Assembly: GCA_963680875.1 (NCBI GenBank)
Contig: OY804577.1
Coordinates: 103,489,906 to 103,553,905 of the forward strand
Direction of reading: 5' to 3'
Source: Bathymodiolus brooksi
Lineage: Eukaryota; Mollusca; Bivalvia; Mytilida; Modiolidae
DNA: 64,000 bases
A program made the translations under genes and the position numbers. Below are positions 13,671 through 26,400 of this stretch, piece by piece (within the stretch, counting starts at the first letter, position 1; the number at the start of each line of letters is the position of its first letter). A model generated the notes under the pieces. It saw nothing but the letters and a program-made list of their open reading frames with translations. It did no database searches and was not told the DNA's origin.

Positions 13671-14079
13671 CATAGCTTTACCAAAATGTGTCACTTGAAT
13701 CTTCCGTCTATGAGTTATCATAGGTGAAAACTTGGAGCTGATAAATTGAAGAATGCATGTCCTTGGTGTACTTTTTGTGTCCTTGGTTCACCAAGGACTA
13801 GAAAATCGCTAATTTTCAGGTTATTATAAGTCATAACTTTACCAAAATTTGTCACTTGGATCTTCTGTCTATGTGTTATCAACTTGGAGCTGATAAAATG
13901 AAGGATTCGTGTCCTTGGTGCACTTTTTGTGTCCTTGGTGCACCAAAGACTAGAAAATCGCTAATTTTCAAGTTATTATAAGTCATAACTTTATCAAAAT
14001 TTGTCACTTGAATCTTCCGTCTATGAGTTATCATAGGATAAAACTTGGAGCTGATAAATTGAAGAATGCATGTCCTTGG

Positions 14080-17000
14080 TGCACCAAGGACTAGAAAATC
14101 GCTAATTTTCAAGTTATTATAAGTCATAACTTTACCTAAATTTGTCACTTGGATCTTCTGTCTATGTGTTATCAACTTGGGGCTGATAAAATGAAGGTTT
14201 CGTGTCCTTGGTGCACTTTTTGTGTCCTTGGTGCACCAAGGACTAGAAAATCGCTAATTTTCAAGTTATTATAAGTCATAACTTTACCTAAATTTGTCAC
14301 TTGGATCTTCTGTCTATGTGTTATCAACTTGGGGCTGATAAAATGAAGGTTTCGTGTCCTTGGTGCACTTTTTGTGTCCTTGGTGCACCAAAGACTAGAA
14401 AATCGCTAATTTTCAAGTTATTATAAGTCATAACTTTACCAAAATTTGTCACTTGAATCTTCTGTCTATGAGTTATCATAGGTTAAAACTTGGAGCTCAT
14501 AAAATGAAGGATTCATGTCCTTGGTGCACTTTTTGTGTCCTTGGTGCACTAAAGACTAGAAAATCGCTAATTTTCAAATTATTATAAGTCATAACTTTAC
14601 CAAAATTTGTCACTTGAATCTTCGTCTATGAGTTATCATAGGATAAAACTTGGAGCTGATAAAATGAAAGATTCATGTCCTTGTTGCACCAAGAACTAGA
14701 AAATCGCTAATTTTCAAGTTATTATAATTCATAACTTTACCAAAATTTGTCACTTGAAACGTCTGTCTATGTGCTATCAACTTGGAGCTGATAAAATGAA
14801 GGATTCGTGTCCTTGGTGCACTTTTTGTGTCCTTGGTGCACCAAAGACTAGAAAATCGCTAATTTTCAAGTTATTATAAGTCATAACTTTACCAAAATTT
14901 GTCACTTGAATCCTCCATCTATGAGTTATCATAGGATAAAACTTGGAGCTGATAAATTGAAAAATGCATGTCCTTGGTGCACCAATGACTAGAAAATCGC
15001 TAATTTTCAAGTTATTATAAGTCATAACTTTACCAAAATTTGTCACTTGGAACTTCTGTCTATGTGTTATCAACTTGGGGCTGATAAAATGAAGGATTCG
15101 TGTCCTTGGTGCACTTTTTGTGTCCTTGGTGCACCAAAGACTAGAAAATCGCTAATTTTCAAGTTATTATAAGTCATAACTTTACCAAAATTTGTCACTT
15201 GAATCTTCTGTCTATGAGTTATCATAGGTGAAAACTTGGAGCTCATAAAATGAAGGATTCATGTCCTTGGTGCACTTTTTGTGTCCTTGGTGCACCAAAG
15301 ACTAGAAAATCGCTAATTTTCAAGTTATAATAAGTCATAACTTTACCAAAATTTGTCACTTTAATCTTCCGTCTATGAGTTATCATAGGATAAAACTTGG
15401 AGCTGATAAAATGAAGGATTCATGTCCTTGTTGCACCAAGAACTAGAAAATCGCTAATTTTCAAGTTATTATAATTCATAACTTTACCAAAATTTGTCAC
15501 TTGAAACTTCTGTCTATGAGTTATCATAGGTTAAAACTTGGAGCTGATAAAATGAAGGATTCATGTTATTGGTGCACTTTTTGTGTCCTTGGTGCACCAA
15601 AGACTAGAAAATCGCTAATTTTCAAGTTATTATAGGTCATAACTTTACCAAAATGTGTCACTTTAATCTTCCGTCTATGCGTTATCATAGGATAAAACTT
15701 AGAGCTGATAAAATGAAGGATTCATGTCCTTGTTGCACCATGAACTAGAAAATCGCTAATTTTCAAGTTATTATAATTCATAACTTTACCAAAATTTGTC
15801 ACTTGAAACTTCTGTCTATGAGTTATCATAGGTTAAAACTTGGAGCTGATAAAATGAAGGATTCATGTCATTGGTGCACTTTTTGTGTCCTTGGTGCACC
15901 AAGAACTAGAAAATCGCTAATTTTCAAGTTATTATAATTCATAACTTTACCAAAATTTGTCACTTGAAACTTCTGTCTATGAGTTATCATAGGTTAAAAC
16001 TTGGAGCTGATAAAATGAAGGACTGCGGCAGAAAATCACAACACAATATAGACACCGTAACAGCAACTTGTCATGATTTTACAGTTCCTGTTCCTCAGCG
16101 ACTTGCCAAAAAGCCACGCCGAAATAAAAGACCAAGAGCTTGTCGTTCACAAAGACGTTTTTAAATCCCAATTTGACATTCATTATCTCTGTGTTTGTTT
16201 CCTGTTATGTAAATGTTTGTCACTTGAATCTTCCGTCTATACGTTATCATAGGTTAAAACTTGAAGCTGATAAAATGAAGGATTCATGTCCTTGGTGCAC
16301 TTTTTGTGTCCTTGGTGCACCAAGGACTAGAAAATAACTTATTTTCAAGTTATTATAAGTCATAACTTTACAAAAATGTATCACTTGAATATTCCTTTTA
16401 TGAGTTATCATAGGTGAAAATTTGGAACTGATAAAATGACGGTTTCATGTCCTTGGTGCACTTTTTGTGTCCTTGGTGCACCAAGGACTAGAAAATCGCT
16501 AATTTTCAAGTTATTATAAGTCATAACTTTACCAAAATGTGTCACTTGAATCTTCCGTCTATGAGTTATCATAGGTGAAAACTTGGAGCTGATAAATTGA
16601 AGAATGCATGTCCTTGGTGTACTTTTTGTGTCCTTGGTGCACCAAGGACTAGAAAATCGCTAATTTTCAAGCTATTATAAGTCATAACTTTACCAAAATT
16701 TGTCACTTGGATCTTCTATCTATGTGTTATCAACTTGGAGCTGATAAAATGAAGGATTCGTGTCCTTTGTGCACTTTTTGTGTCCTTGGTGCACCAAAGA
16801 CTAGAAAATCGCTAATTTTCAAGTTATTATAAGTCATAACTTTACCAAAATTTGTCACTTGAATCTTCCGTCTATGAGTTATCATAGGATAAAACTTGGA
16901 GCTGATAAAATGAAGGATTCATGTCCTTGTTGCACCAAGAACTAGAAAATCACTAATTTTCAAGTTATTATAATTCATAGCTTTACCAAAATGTGTCACT

Positions 17001-20000
17001 TGAATCTTCCGTCTATGAGTTATCATAGGTTAAAACTTGGAGCTGCTAAAATGAAGGATTCATGTCCTTGGAGCACTTTTTGTGTCCTTGGTGTACCAAG
17101 GACTAGAAAATCGCTAATTTTCAAGTTATTATAAGTCATAGCTTTACCAAAATGTGTCACTTGAATATTCCGTCTATGAGTTATCATAGGTGAAAACTTG
17201 GAGCTGATAAATTGAAGAATGCATGTCCTTGGTGTACTTTTTGTGTCCTTGGTGCACGAAGGACTAGAAAATCGCTAATTTTCAAGTTATTATAAGTCAT
17301 AACTTTACCTAAATTTGTCACTTGGATCTTCTGTCTATGTGTTATCAACTTGGGGCTGATAAAATGAAGGTTTCGTGTCCTTGGTGCACTTTTTGTGTCC
17401 TTGGTGCACCAAGGACTAGAAAATCGCTAATTTTCAAGTTATTATAAGTCATAACTTTACCTAAATTTGTCACTTGGATCTTCTGTCTATGTGTTATCAA
17501 CTTGGGGCTGATAAAATGAAGGTTTCGTGTCCTTGGTGCACTTTTTGTGTCCTTGGTGCACCAAAGACTAGAAAATCGCTAATTTTCAAGTTATTATAAG
17601 TCATAACTTTACCAAAATTTGTCACTTGAATCTTCTGTCTATGAGTTATCATAGGTTAAAACTTGGAGCTCATAAAATGAAGGATTCATGTCCTTGGTGC
17701 ACTTTTTGTGTCCTTGGTGCACTAAAGACTAGAAAATCGCTAATTTTCAAATTATTATAAGTCATAACTTTACCAAAATTTGTCACTTGAATCTTCGTCT
17801 ATGAGTTATCATAGGATAAAACTTGGAGCTGATAAAATGAAAGATTCATGTCCTTGTTGCACCAAGAACTAGAAAATCGCTAATTTTCAAGTTATTATAA
17901 TTCATAACTTTACCAAAATTTGTCACTTGAAACGTCTGTCTATGTGCTATCAACTTGGAGCTGATAAAATGAAGGATTCGTGTCCTTGGTGCACTTTTTG
18001 TGTCCTTGGTGCACCAAAGACTAGAAAATCGCTAATTTTCAAGTTATTATAAGTCATAACTTTACCAAAATTTGTCACTTGAATCCTCCATCTATGAGTT
18101 ATCATAGGATAAAACTTGGAGCTGATAAATTGAAAAATGCATGTCCTTGGTGCACCAATGACTAGAAAATCGCTAATTTTCAAGTTATTATAAGTCATAA
18201 CTTTACCAAAATTTGTCACTTGGAACTTCTGTCTATGTGTTATCAACTTGGGGCTGATAAAATGAAGGATTCGTGTCCTTGGTGCACTTTTTGTGTCCTT
18301 GGTGCACCAAAGACTAGAAAATCGCTAATTTTCAAGTTATTATAAGTCATAACTTTACCAAAATTTGTCACTTGAATCTTCTGTCTATGAGTTATCATAG
18401 GTGAAAACTTGGAGCTCATAAAATGAAGGATTCATGTCCTTGGTGCACTTTTTGTGTCCTTGGTGCACCAAAGACTAGAAAATCGCTAATTTTCAAGTTA
18501 TAATAAGTCATAACTTTACCAAAATTTGTCACTTTAATCTTCCGTCTATGAGTTATCATAGGATAAAACTTGGAGCTGATAAAATGAAGGATTCATGTCC
18601 TTGTTGCACCAAGAACTAGAAAATCGCTAATTTTCAAGTTATTATAATTCATAACTTTACCAAAATTTGTCACTTGAAACTTCTGTCTATGAGTTATCAT
18701 AGGTTAAAACTTGGAGCTGATAAAATGAAGGATTCATGTTATTGGTGCACTTTTTGTGTCCTTGGTGCACCAAAGACTAGAAAATCGCTAATTTTCAAGT
18801 TATTATAGGTCATAACTTTACCAAAATGTGTCACTTTAATCTTCCGTCTATGCGTTATCATAGGATAAAACTTAGAGCTGATAAAATGAAGGATTCATGT
18901 CCTTGTTGCACCATGAACTAGAAAATCGCTAATTTTCAAGTTATTATAATTCATAACTTTACCAAAATTTGTCACTTGAAACTTCTGTCTATGAGTTATC
19001 ATAGGTTAAAACTTGGAGCTGATAAAATGAAGGATTCATGTCATTGGTGCACTTTTTGTGTCCTTGGTGCACCAAGAACTAGAAAATCGCTAATTTTCAA
19101 GTTATTATAATTCATAACTTTACCAAAATTTGTCACTTGAAACTTCTGTCTATGAGTTATCATAGGTTAAAACTTGGAGCTGATAAAATGAAGGACTGCG
19201 GCAGAAAATCACAACACAATATAGACACCGTAACAGCAACTTGTCATGATTTTACAGTTCCTGTTCCTCAGCGACTTGCCAAAAAGCCACGCCGAAATAA
19301 AAGACCAAGAGCTTGTCGTTCACAAAGACGTTTTTAAATCCCAATTTGACATTCATTATCTCTGTGTTTGTTTCCTGTTATGTAAATGTTTGTCACTTGA
19401 ATCTTCCGTCTATACGTTATCATAGGTTAAAACTTGAAGCTGATAAAATGAAGGATTCATGTCCTTGGTGCACTTTTTGTGTCCTTGGTGCACCAAGGAC
19501 TAGAAAATAACTTATTTTCAAGTTATTATAAGTCATAACTTTACAAAAATGTATCACTTGAATATTCCTTTTATGAGTTATCATAGGTGAAAATTTGGAA
19601 CTGATAAAATGACGGTTTCATGTCCTTGGTGCACTTTTTGTGTCCTTGGTGCACCAAGGACTAGAAAATCGCTAATTTTCAAGTTATTATAAGTCATAAC
19701 TTTACCAAAATGTGTCACTTGAATCTTCCGTCTATGAGTTATCATAGGTGAAAACTTGGAGCTGATAAATTGAAGAATGCATGTCCTTGGTGTACTTTTT
19801 GTGTCCTTGGTGCACCAAGGACTAGAAAATCGCTAATTTTCAAGCTATTATAAGTCATAACTTTACCAAAATTTGTCACTTGGATCTTCTATCTATGTGT
19901 TATCAACTTGGAGCTGATAAAATGAAGGATTCGTGTCCTTTGTGCACTTTTTGTGTCCTTGGTGCACCAAAGACTAGAAAATCGCTAATTTTCAAGTTAT

Positions 20001-20425
20001 TATAAGTCATAACTTTACCAAAATTTGTCACTTGAATCTTCCGTCTATGAGTTATCATAGGATAAAACTTGGAGCTGATAAAATGAAGGATTCATGTCCT
20101 TGTTGCACCAAGAACTAGAAAATCACTAATTTTCAAGTTATTATAATTCATAGCTTTACCAAAATGTGTCACTTGAATCTTCCGTCTATGAGTTATCATA
20201 GGTTAAAACTTGGAGCTGCTAAAATGAAGGATTCATGTCCTTGGAGCACTTTTTGTGTCCTTGGTGTACCAAGGACTAGAAAATCGCTAATTTTCAAGTT
20301 ATTATAAGTCATAGCTTTACCAAAATGTGTCACTTGAATATTCCGTCTATGAGTTATCATAGGTGAAAACTTGGAGCTGATAAATTGAAGAATGCATGTC
20401 CTTGGTGTACTTTTTGTGTCCTTGG
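14080..20425 (+). repeat. 3,173-bp tandem duplication within satellite B
   Basis: Sequence from about 14,080 to 17,252 is repeated almost exactly from about 17,253 to 20,425, offset 3,173 bp. Examples: the chimeric units at 16,023 and 19,196, and the CACTTGAAACGTCTGTCTAT variants at about 14,753 and 17,926. Every short and long unit keeps its order, so this is one recent duplication of some 20 units. Edges are approximate because all units resemble each other. Confidence 0.88.
16023..16215 (+). repeat. Foreign segment of the chimeric satellite B unit (representative copy)
   Basis: About 193 bp unrelated to the rest of satellite B, starting CTGCGGCAGAAAATCACAAC and ending TTCCTGTTATGTAAATG. 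It replaces the normal part of a unit between ATGAAGGA and TTTGTCACTTGAATC. Copies start at 9,809, 10,231, 11,263, 12,127, 13,011, 16,023, 19,196, 23,973 and 28,750. A reading frame of 66 codons crosses from satellite into the segment and ends in a basic tail (KKPRRNKRPRACRSQRRF), but copies differ by amino-acid-changing substitutions and no start context, intron or domain supports a gene. The origin of the segment is unknown; a captured exon or transposon piece is possible. Confidence 0.85.
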
Positions 20426-23400
20426 TGCACCAAGGACTAGAAAATCGCTAATTTTCAAGTTATTATAAGTCATAACTTTACCAAAATTTGTCACTTGGAT
20501 CTTCTGTCTATGTGTTATCAACTTGGGGCTGATAAAATGAAGGTTTTCGTGTCCTTGGTGCACTTTTTGTGTCCTTGGTGCACCAAAGACTAGAAAATCG
20601 CTAATTTTCAAGTTATTATAAGTCATAACTTTACCAAAATTTGTCACTTGAATCTTCCGTGTATGAGTTATCATAGGTTAAAACTTGGAGCTGATAAAAT
20701 GAAGGATTCATGTCATTGGTGCACTTTTTGTGTCCTTGGTGCACTAAGGACTAAGAAAATAACTAATTTTCAAGTTATTATAAGTCATAACTTTACAAAA
20801 ATGTATCACCTGAATCTTCCGTCTATGAGTTATCATAGGTTAAAACTTGGAACTGATAACATGAAGGATTCATGTCCTTGGTGCACTTTTTGTGTCCTTG
20901 GTGCACCAAAGACTAGAAAATCGCTAATTTTCAAGTTATTATAAGTCATAACTTTACCAAAATTTGTCACTTGAATCTTCCGTCTATGAGTTATCATAGG
21001 ATAAAACTTGGAGCTGATAAAATGAAGGATTCATGTCCTTGTTGCATCAAGAACTAGAAAATCGCTAATTTTCAAGTTATTATAATTCATAACTTTACCA
21101 AAATGTGTCACTTGAATCTTCCGTCTATGAGTTATCATAGGTTAAAACTTGGAGCTGCTAAAATGAAGGATTCATGTCCTTGGTGCACTTTTTGTGTCCT
21201 TGGTGCACCAAGGACTAGAAAATCGCTAATTTTCAAGTTATTATAAGTCATAGCTTTACCAAAATGTGTCACTTGAATATTCCGTCTATGAGTTATCATA
21301 GGTGAAAACTTGGAGCTGATAAATTGAAGAATGCATGTCCTTGGTGTACTTTTTGTGTCCTTGGTGCACCAAGGACTAGAAAATCGCTAATTTTCAAGTT
21401 ATTATAAGTCATAACTTTACCAAAATTTGTCACTTGGATCTTCTGTCTATGTGTTATCAACTTGGGGCTGATAAAATGAAGGATTCGTGTCCTTGGTGCA
21501 CTTTTTGTGTCCTTGGTGCACCAAAGACTAGAAAATCGCTAATTTTCAAGTTATTATAAGTCATAACTTTACCAAAATTTGTCACTTGAATCTTCCGTCT
21601 ATGAGTTATCATAGGATAAAACTTGGAGCTGATAAAAGGAAGGATGTATGTCCTTGGTGCATCAAGGACTAGAAAATCGCTAATTTTCAAGTTATTATAT
21701 GTCATAACTTTACCACAATTTATCACCTGAATCTTCCGTGTATGAGTTATCATAGGTTAAAACTTGGAGCTGATAAAATGAAGGATTCATGTCATTGGTG
21801 CACTTTTTGTGTCCTTGGTGCACCAAGGACTAAGAAAATAACTAATTTTCAAGTTATTATAAGTCATAACTTTACAAAAATGTATCACCTGAATCTTCCG
21901 TCTATGAGTTATCATAGGTTAAAACTTGGAACTGATAACATGAAGGATTCATGTCCTTGGTGCACTTTTTGTGTCCTTGGTGCACCAAAGACTAGAAAAT
22001 TGCTAATTTTCAAGTTATTATAAGTCATAACTTTACCAAAATTTGTCACTTGAATCTTCTGTCTATGAGTTATCATAGGTGAAAACTTGGAGCTCATCAA
22101 ATGAAGGATTCATGTCCTTGGTGCACTTTTTGTGTCCTTGGTGCACCAAAGACTAGAAAATCGCTAATTTTCAAGTTATTATAAGTCATAACTTTACACA
22201 AATGTATCACTTGAATCTTCCCTCTATGAGTTATCATAGGTTAAAACTTGGAACTGATAAAGTGAAGGATTCATGTCCTTGGTGCACTTTTTGTGTCCTT
22301 GGTGCACTAAGGACTAGAAAATAACTAATTTTCAAGTTATTATAAGTCATAACTTTACAAAAATGTATCACTTGAATCTTCCGTCTATGGGTTATCATAG
22401 GTTAAAACTTGGAACTGATAAAATGAAGGATTCATGTCCTTGGTGCATTTTTTGTGTCCTTGGTGCACCAAGGACTAGAAAATAACTAATTTTCAAGTTA
22501 TTATAAGTCATAACTTTACAAAAATGTGTCACTTGAATATTCCGTCTATGAGTTATCATAGGTGAAAACTTGGAGCTGATAAATTGAAGAATGCATGTCC
22601 TTGGTGTACTTTTTGTGTCCTTGGTGCACGAAGGACTAGAAAATCGCTAATTTTCAAGTTATTATAAGTCATAACTTTACCAAAATTTGTCACTTGGATC
22701 TTCTGTCTATGTGTTATCAACTTGGGGCTGATAAAATGAAGGATTCGTGTCCTTGGTGCACTTTTTGTGTCCTTGGTGCACCAAAGACTAGAAAATCGCT
22801 AATTTTCAAGTTATTATAAGTCATAACTTTACCAAAATTTGTCACTTGAATCTTCCGTCTATGAGTTATCATAGGATAAAACTTGGAGCTGATAAAAGGA
22901 AGGATGTATGTCCTTGGTGCATCAAGGACTAGAAAATCGCTAATTTTCAAGTTATTATATGTCATAACTTTACCACAATTTATCACCTGAATCTTCCGTG
23001 TATGAGTTATCGTAGGTTAAAACTTGGAGCTGATAAAATGAAGGATTCATGTCATTGGTGCACTTTTTGTGTCCTTGGTGCACCAAGGACTAAGAAAATA
23101 ACTAATTTTCAAGTTATTATAAGTCATAACTTTACAAAAATGTATCACCTGAATCTTCCGTCTATGAGTTATCATAGGTTAAAACTTGGAACTGATAACA
23201 TGAAGGATTCATGTCCTTGGTGCACTTTTTGTGTCCTTGGTGCACCAAAGACTAGAAAATCGCTAATTTTCAAGTTATTATAAGTCATAACTTTACCAAA
23301 ATTTGTCACTTGAATCTTCCGTCTATGAGTTATCATAGGATAAAACTTGGAGCTGATAAAATGAAGGATTCATGTCCTTGTTGCATCAAGAACTAGAAAA

Positions 23401-26400
23401 TCGCTAATTTTCAAGTTATTATAATTCATAACTTTACCAAAATGTGTCACTTGAATCTTCCGTCTATGAGTTATCATAGGTTAAAACTTGGAGCTGCTAA
23501 AATGAAGGATTCATGTCCTTGGTGCACTTTTTGTGTCCTTGGTGCACCAAAGACTAGAAAATCGCTAATTTTCAAGTTATTATAGGTCATAACTTTACCA
23601 AAATTTGTCACTTTAATCTTCCGTCTATGCGTTATCATAGGATAAAACTTAGAGCTGATAAAATGAAGGATTCATGTCCTTGTTGCACCATGAACTAGAA
23701 AATCGCTAATTTTCAAGTTATTATAATTCATAACTTTACCAAAATTTGTCACTTGAAACTTCTGTCTATGAGTTATCATAGGTTAAAACTTGGAGCTGAT
23801 AAAATGAAGGATTCATGTCATTGGTGCACTTTTTGTGTCCTTGGTGCACCAAGAACTAGAAAATCGCTAATTTTCAAGTTATTATAATTCATAACTTTAC
23901 CAAAATTTGTCACTTGAAACTTCTGTCTATGAGTTATCATAGGTTAAAACTTGGAGCTGATAAAATGAAGGACTGCGGCAGAAAATCACAACACAATATA
24001 GACACCGTAACAGCAACTTGTCATGATTTTACAGTTCCTGTTCCTCAGCGACTTGCCAAAAAGCCACGCCGAAATAAAAGACCAAGAGCTTGTCGTTCAC
24101 AAAGACGTTTTTAAATCCCAATTTGACATTCATTATCTCTGTGTTTGTTTCCTGTTATGTAAATGTTTGTCACTTGAATCTTCCGTCTATGCGTTATCAT
24201 AGGTTAAAACTTGAAGCTGATAAAATGAAGGATTCATGTCCTTGGTGCACTTTTTGTGTCCTTGGTGCACCAAGGACTAGAAAATAACTTATTTTCAAGT
24301 TATTATAAGTCATAACTTTACAAAAATGTATCACTTGAATATTCCTTTTATGAGTTATCATAGGTGAAAATTTGGAACTGATAAAATGACGGTTTCATGT
24401 CCTTGGTGCACTTTTTGTGTCCTTGGTGCACCAAGGACTAGAAAATCGCTAATTTTCAAGTTATTATAAGTCATAACTTTACCAAAATGTGTCACTTGAA
24501 TCTTCCGTCTATGAGTTATCATAGGTGAAAACTTGGAGCTGATAAATTGAAGAATGCATGTCCTTGGTGTACTTTTTGTGTCCTTGGTGCACCAAGGACT
24601 AGAAAATCGCTAATTTTCAAGCTATTATAAGTCATAACTTTACCAAAATTTGTCACTTGGATCTTCTATCTATGTGTTATCAACTTGGAGCTGATAAAAT
24701 GAAGGATTCGTGTCCTTTGTGCACTTTTTGTGTCCTTGGTGCACCAAAGACTAGAAAATCGCTAATTTTCAAGTTATTATAAGTCATAACTTTACCAAAA
24801 TTTGTCACTTGAATCTTCCGTCTATGAGTTATCATAGGATAAAACTTGGAGCTGATAAAATGAAGGATTCATGTCCTTGTTGCACCAAGAACTAGAAAAT
24901 CACTAATTTTCAAGTTATTATAATTCATAGCTTTACCAAAATGTGTCACTTGAATCTTCCGTCTATGAGTTATCATAGGTTAAAACTTGGAGCTGCTAAA
25001 ATGAAGGATTCATGTCCTTGGTGCACTTTTTGTGTCCTTGGTGTACCAAGGACTAGAAAATCGCTAATTTTCAAGTTATTATAAGTCATAGCTTTACCAA
25101 AATGTGTCACTTGAATATTCCGTCTATGAGTTATCATAGGTGAAAACTTGGAGCTGATAAATTGAAGAATGCATGTCCTTGGTGTACTTTTTGTGTCCTT
25201 GGTGCACCAAGGACTAGAAAATCGCTAATTTTCAAGTTATTATAAGTCATAACTTTACCAAAATTTGTCACTTGGATCTTCTGTCTATGTGTTATCAACT
25301 TGGGGCTGATAAAATGAAGGTTTTCGTGTCCTTGGTGCACTTTTTGTGTCCTTGGTGCACCAAAGACTAGAAAATCGCTAATTTTCAAGTTATTATAAGT
25401 CATAACTTTACCAAAATTTGTCACTTGAATCTTCCGTGTATGAGTTATCATAGGTTAAAACTTGGAGCTGATAAAATGAAGGATTCATGTCATTGGTGCA
25501 CTTTTTGTGTCCTTGGTGCACTAAGGACTAAGAAAATAACTAATTTTCAAGTTATTATAAGTCATAACTTTACAAAAATGTATCACCTGAATCTTTTGTC
25601 TATGAGTTATCATAGGTTAAAACTTGGAACTGATAACATGAAGGATTCATGTCCTTGGTGCACTTTTTGTGTCCTTGGTGCACCAAAGACTAGAAAATCG
25701 CTAATTTTCAAGTTATTATAAGTCATAACTTTACCAAAATTTGTCACTTGAATCTTCCGTCTATGAGTTATCATAGGATAAAACTTGGAGCTGATAAAAT
25801 GAAGGATTCATGTCCTTGTTGCATCAAGAACTAGAAAATCGCTAATTTTCAAGTTATTATAATTCATAACTTTACCAAAATGTGTCACTTGAATCTTCCG
25901 TCTATGAGTTATCATAGGTTAAAACTTGGAGCTGCTAAAATGAAGGATTCATGTCCTTGGTGCACTTTTTGTGTCCTTGGTGCACCAAGGACTAGAAAAT
26001 CGCTAATTTTCAAGTTATTATAAGTCATAGCTTTACCAAAATGTGTCACTTGAATATTCCGTCTATGAGTTATCATAGGTGAAAACTTGGAGCTGATAAA
26101 TTGAAGAATGCATGTCCTTGGTGTACTTTTTGTGTCCTTGGTGCACCAAGGACTAGAAAATCGCTAATTTTCAAGTTATTATAAGTCATAACTTTACCAA
26201 AATTTGTCACTTGGATCTTCTGTCTATGTGTTATCAACTTGGGGCTGATAAAATGAAGGATTCGTGTCCTTGGTGCACTTTTTGTGTCCTTGGTGCACCA
26301 AAGACTAGAAAATCGCTAATTTTCAAGTTATTATAAGTCATAACTTTACCAAAATTTGTCACTTGAATCTTCCGTCTATGAGTTATCATAGGATAAAACT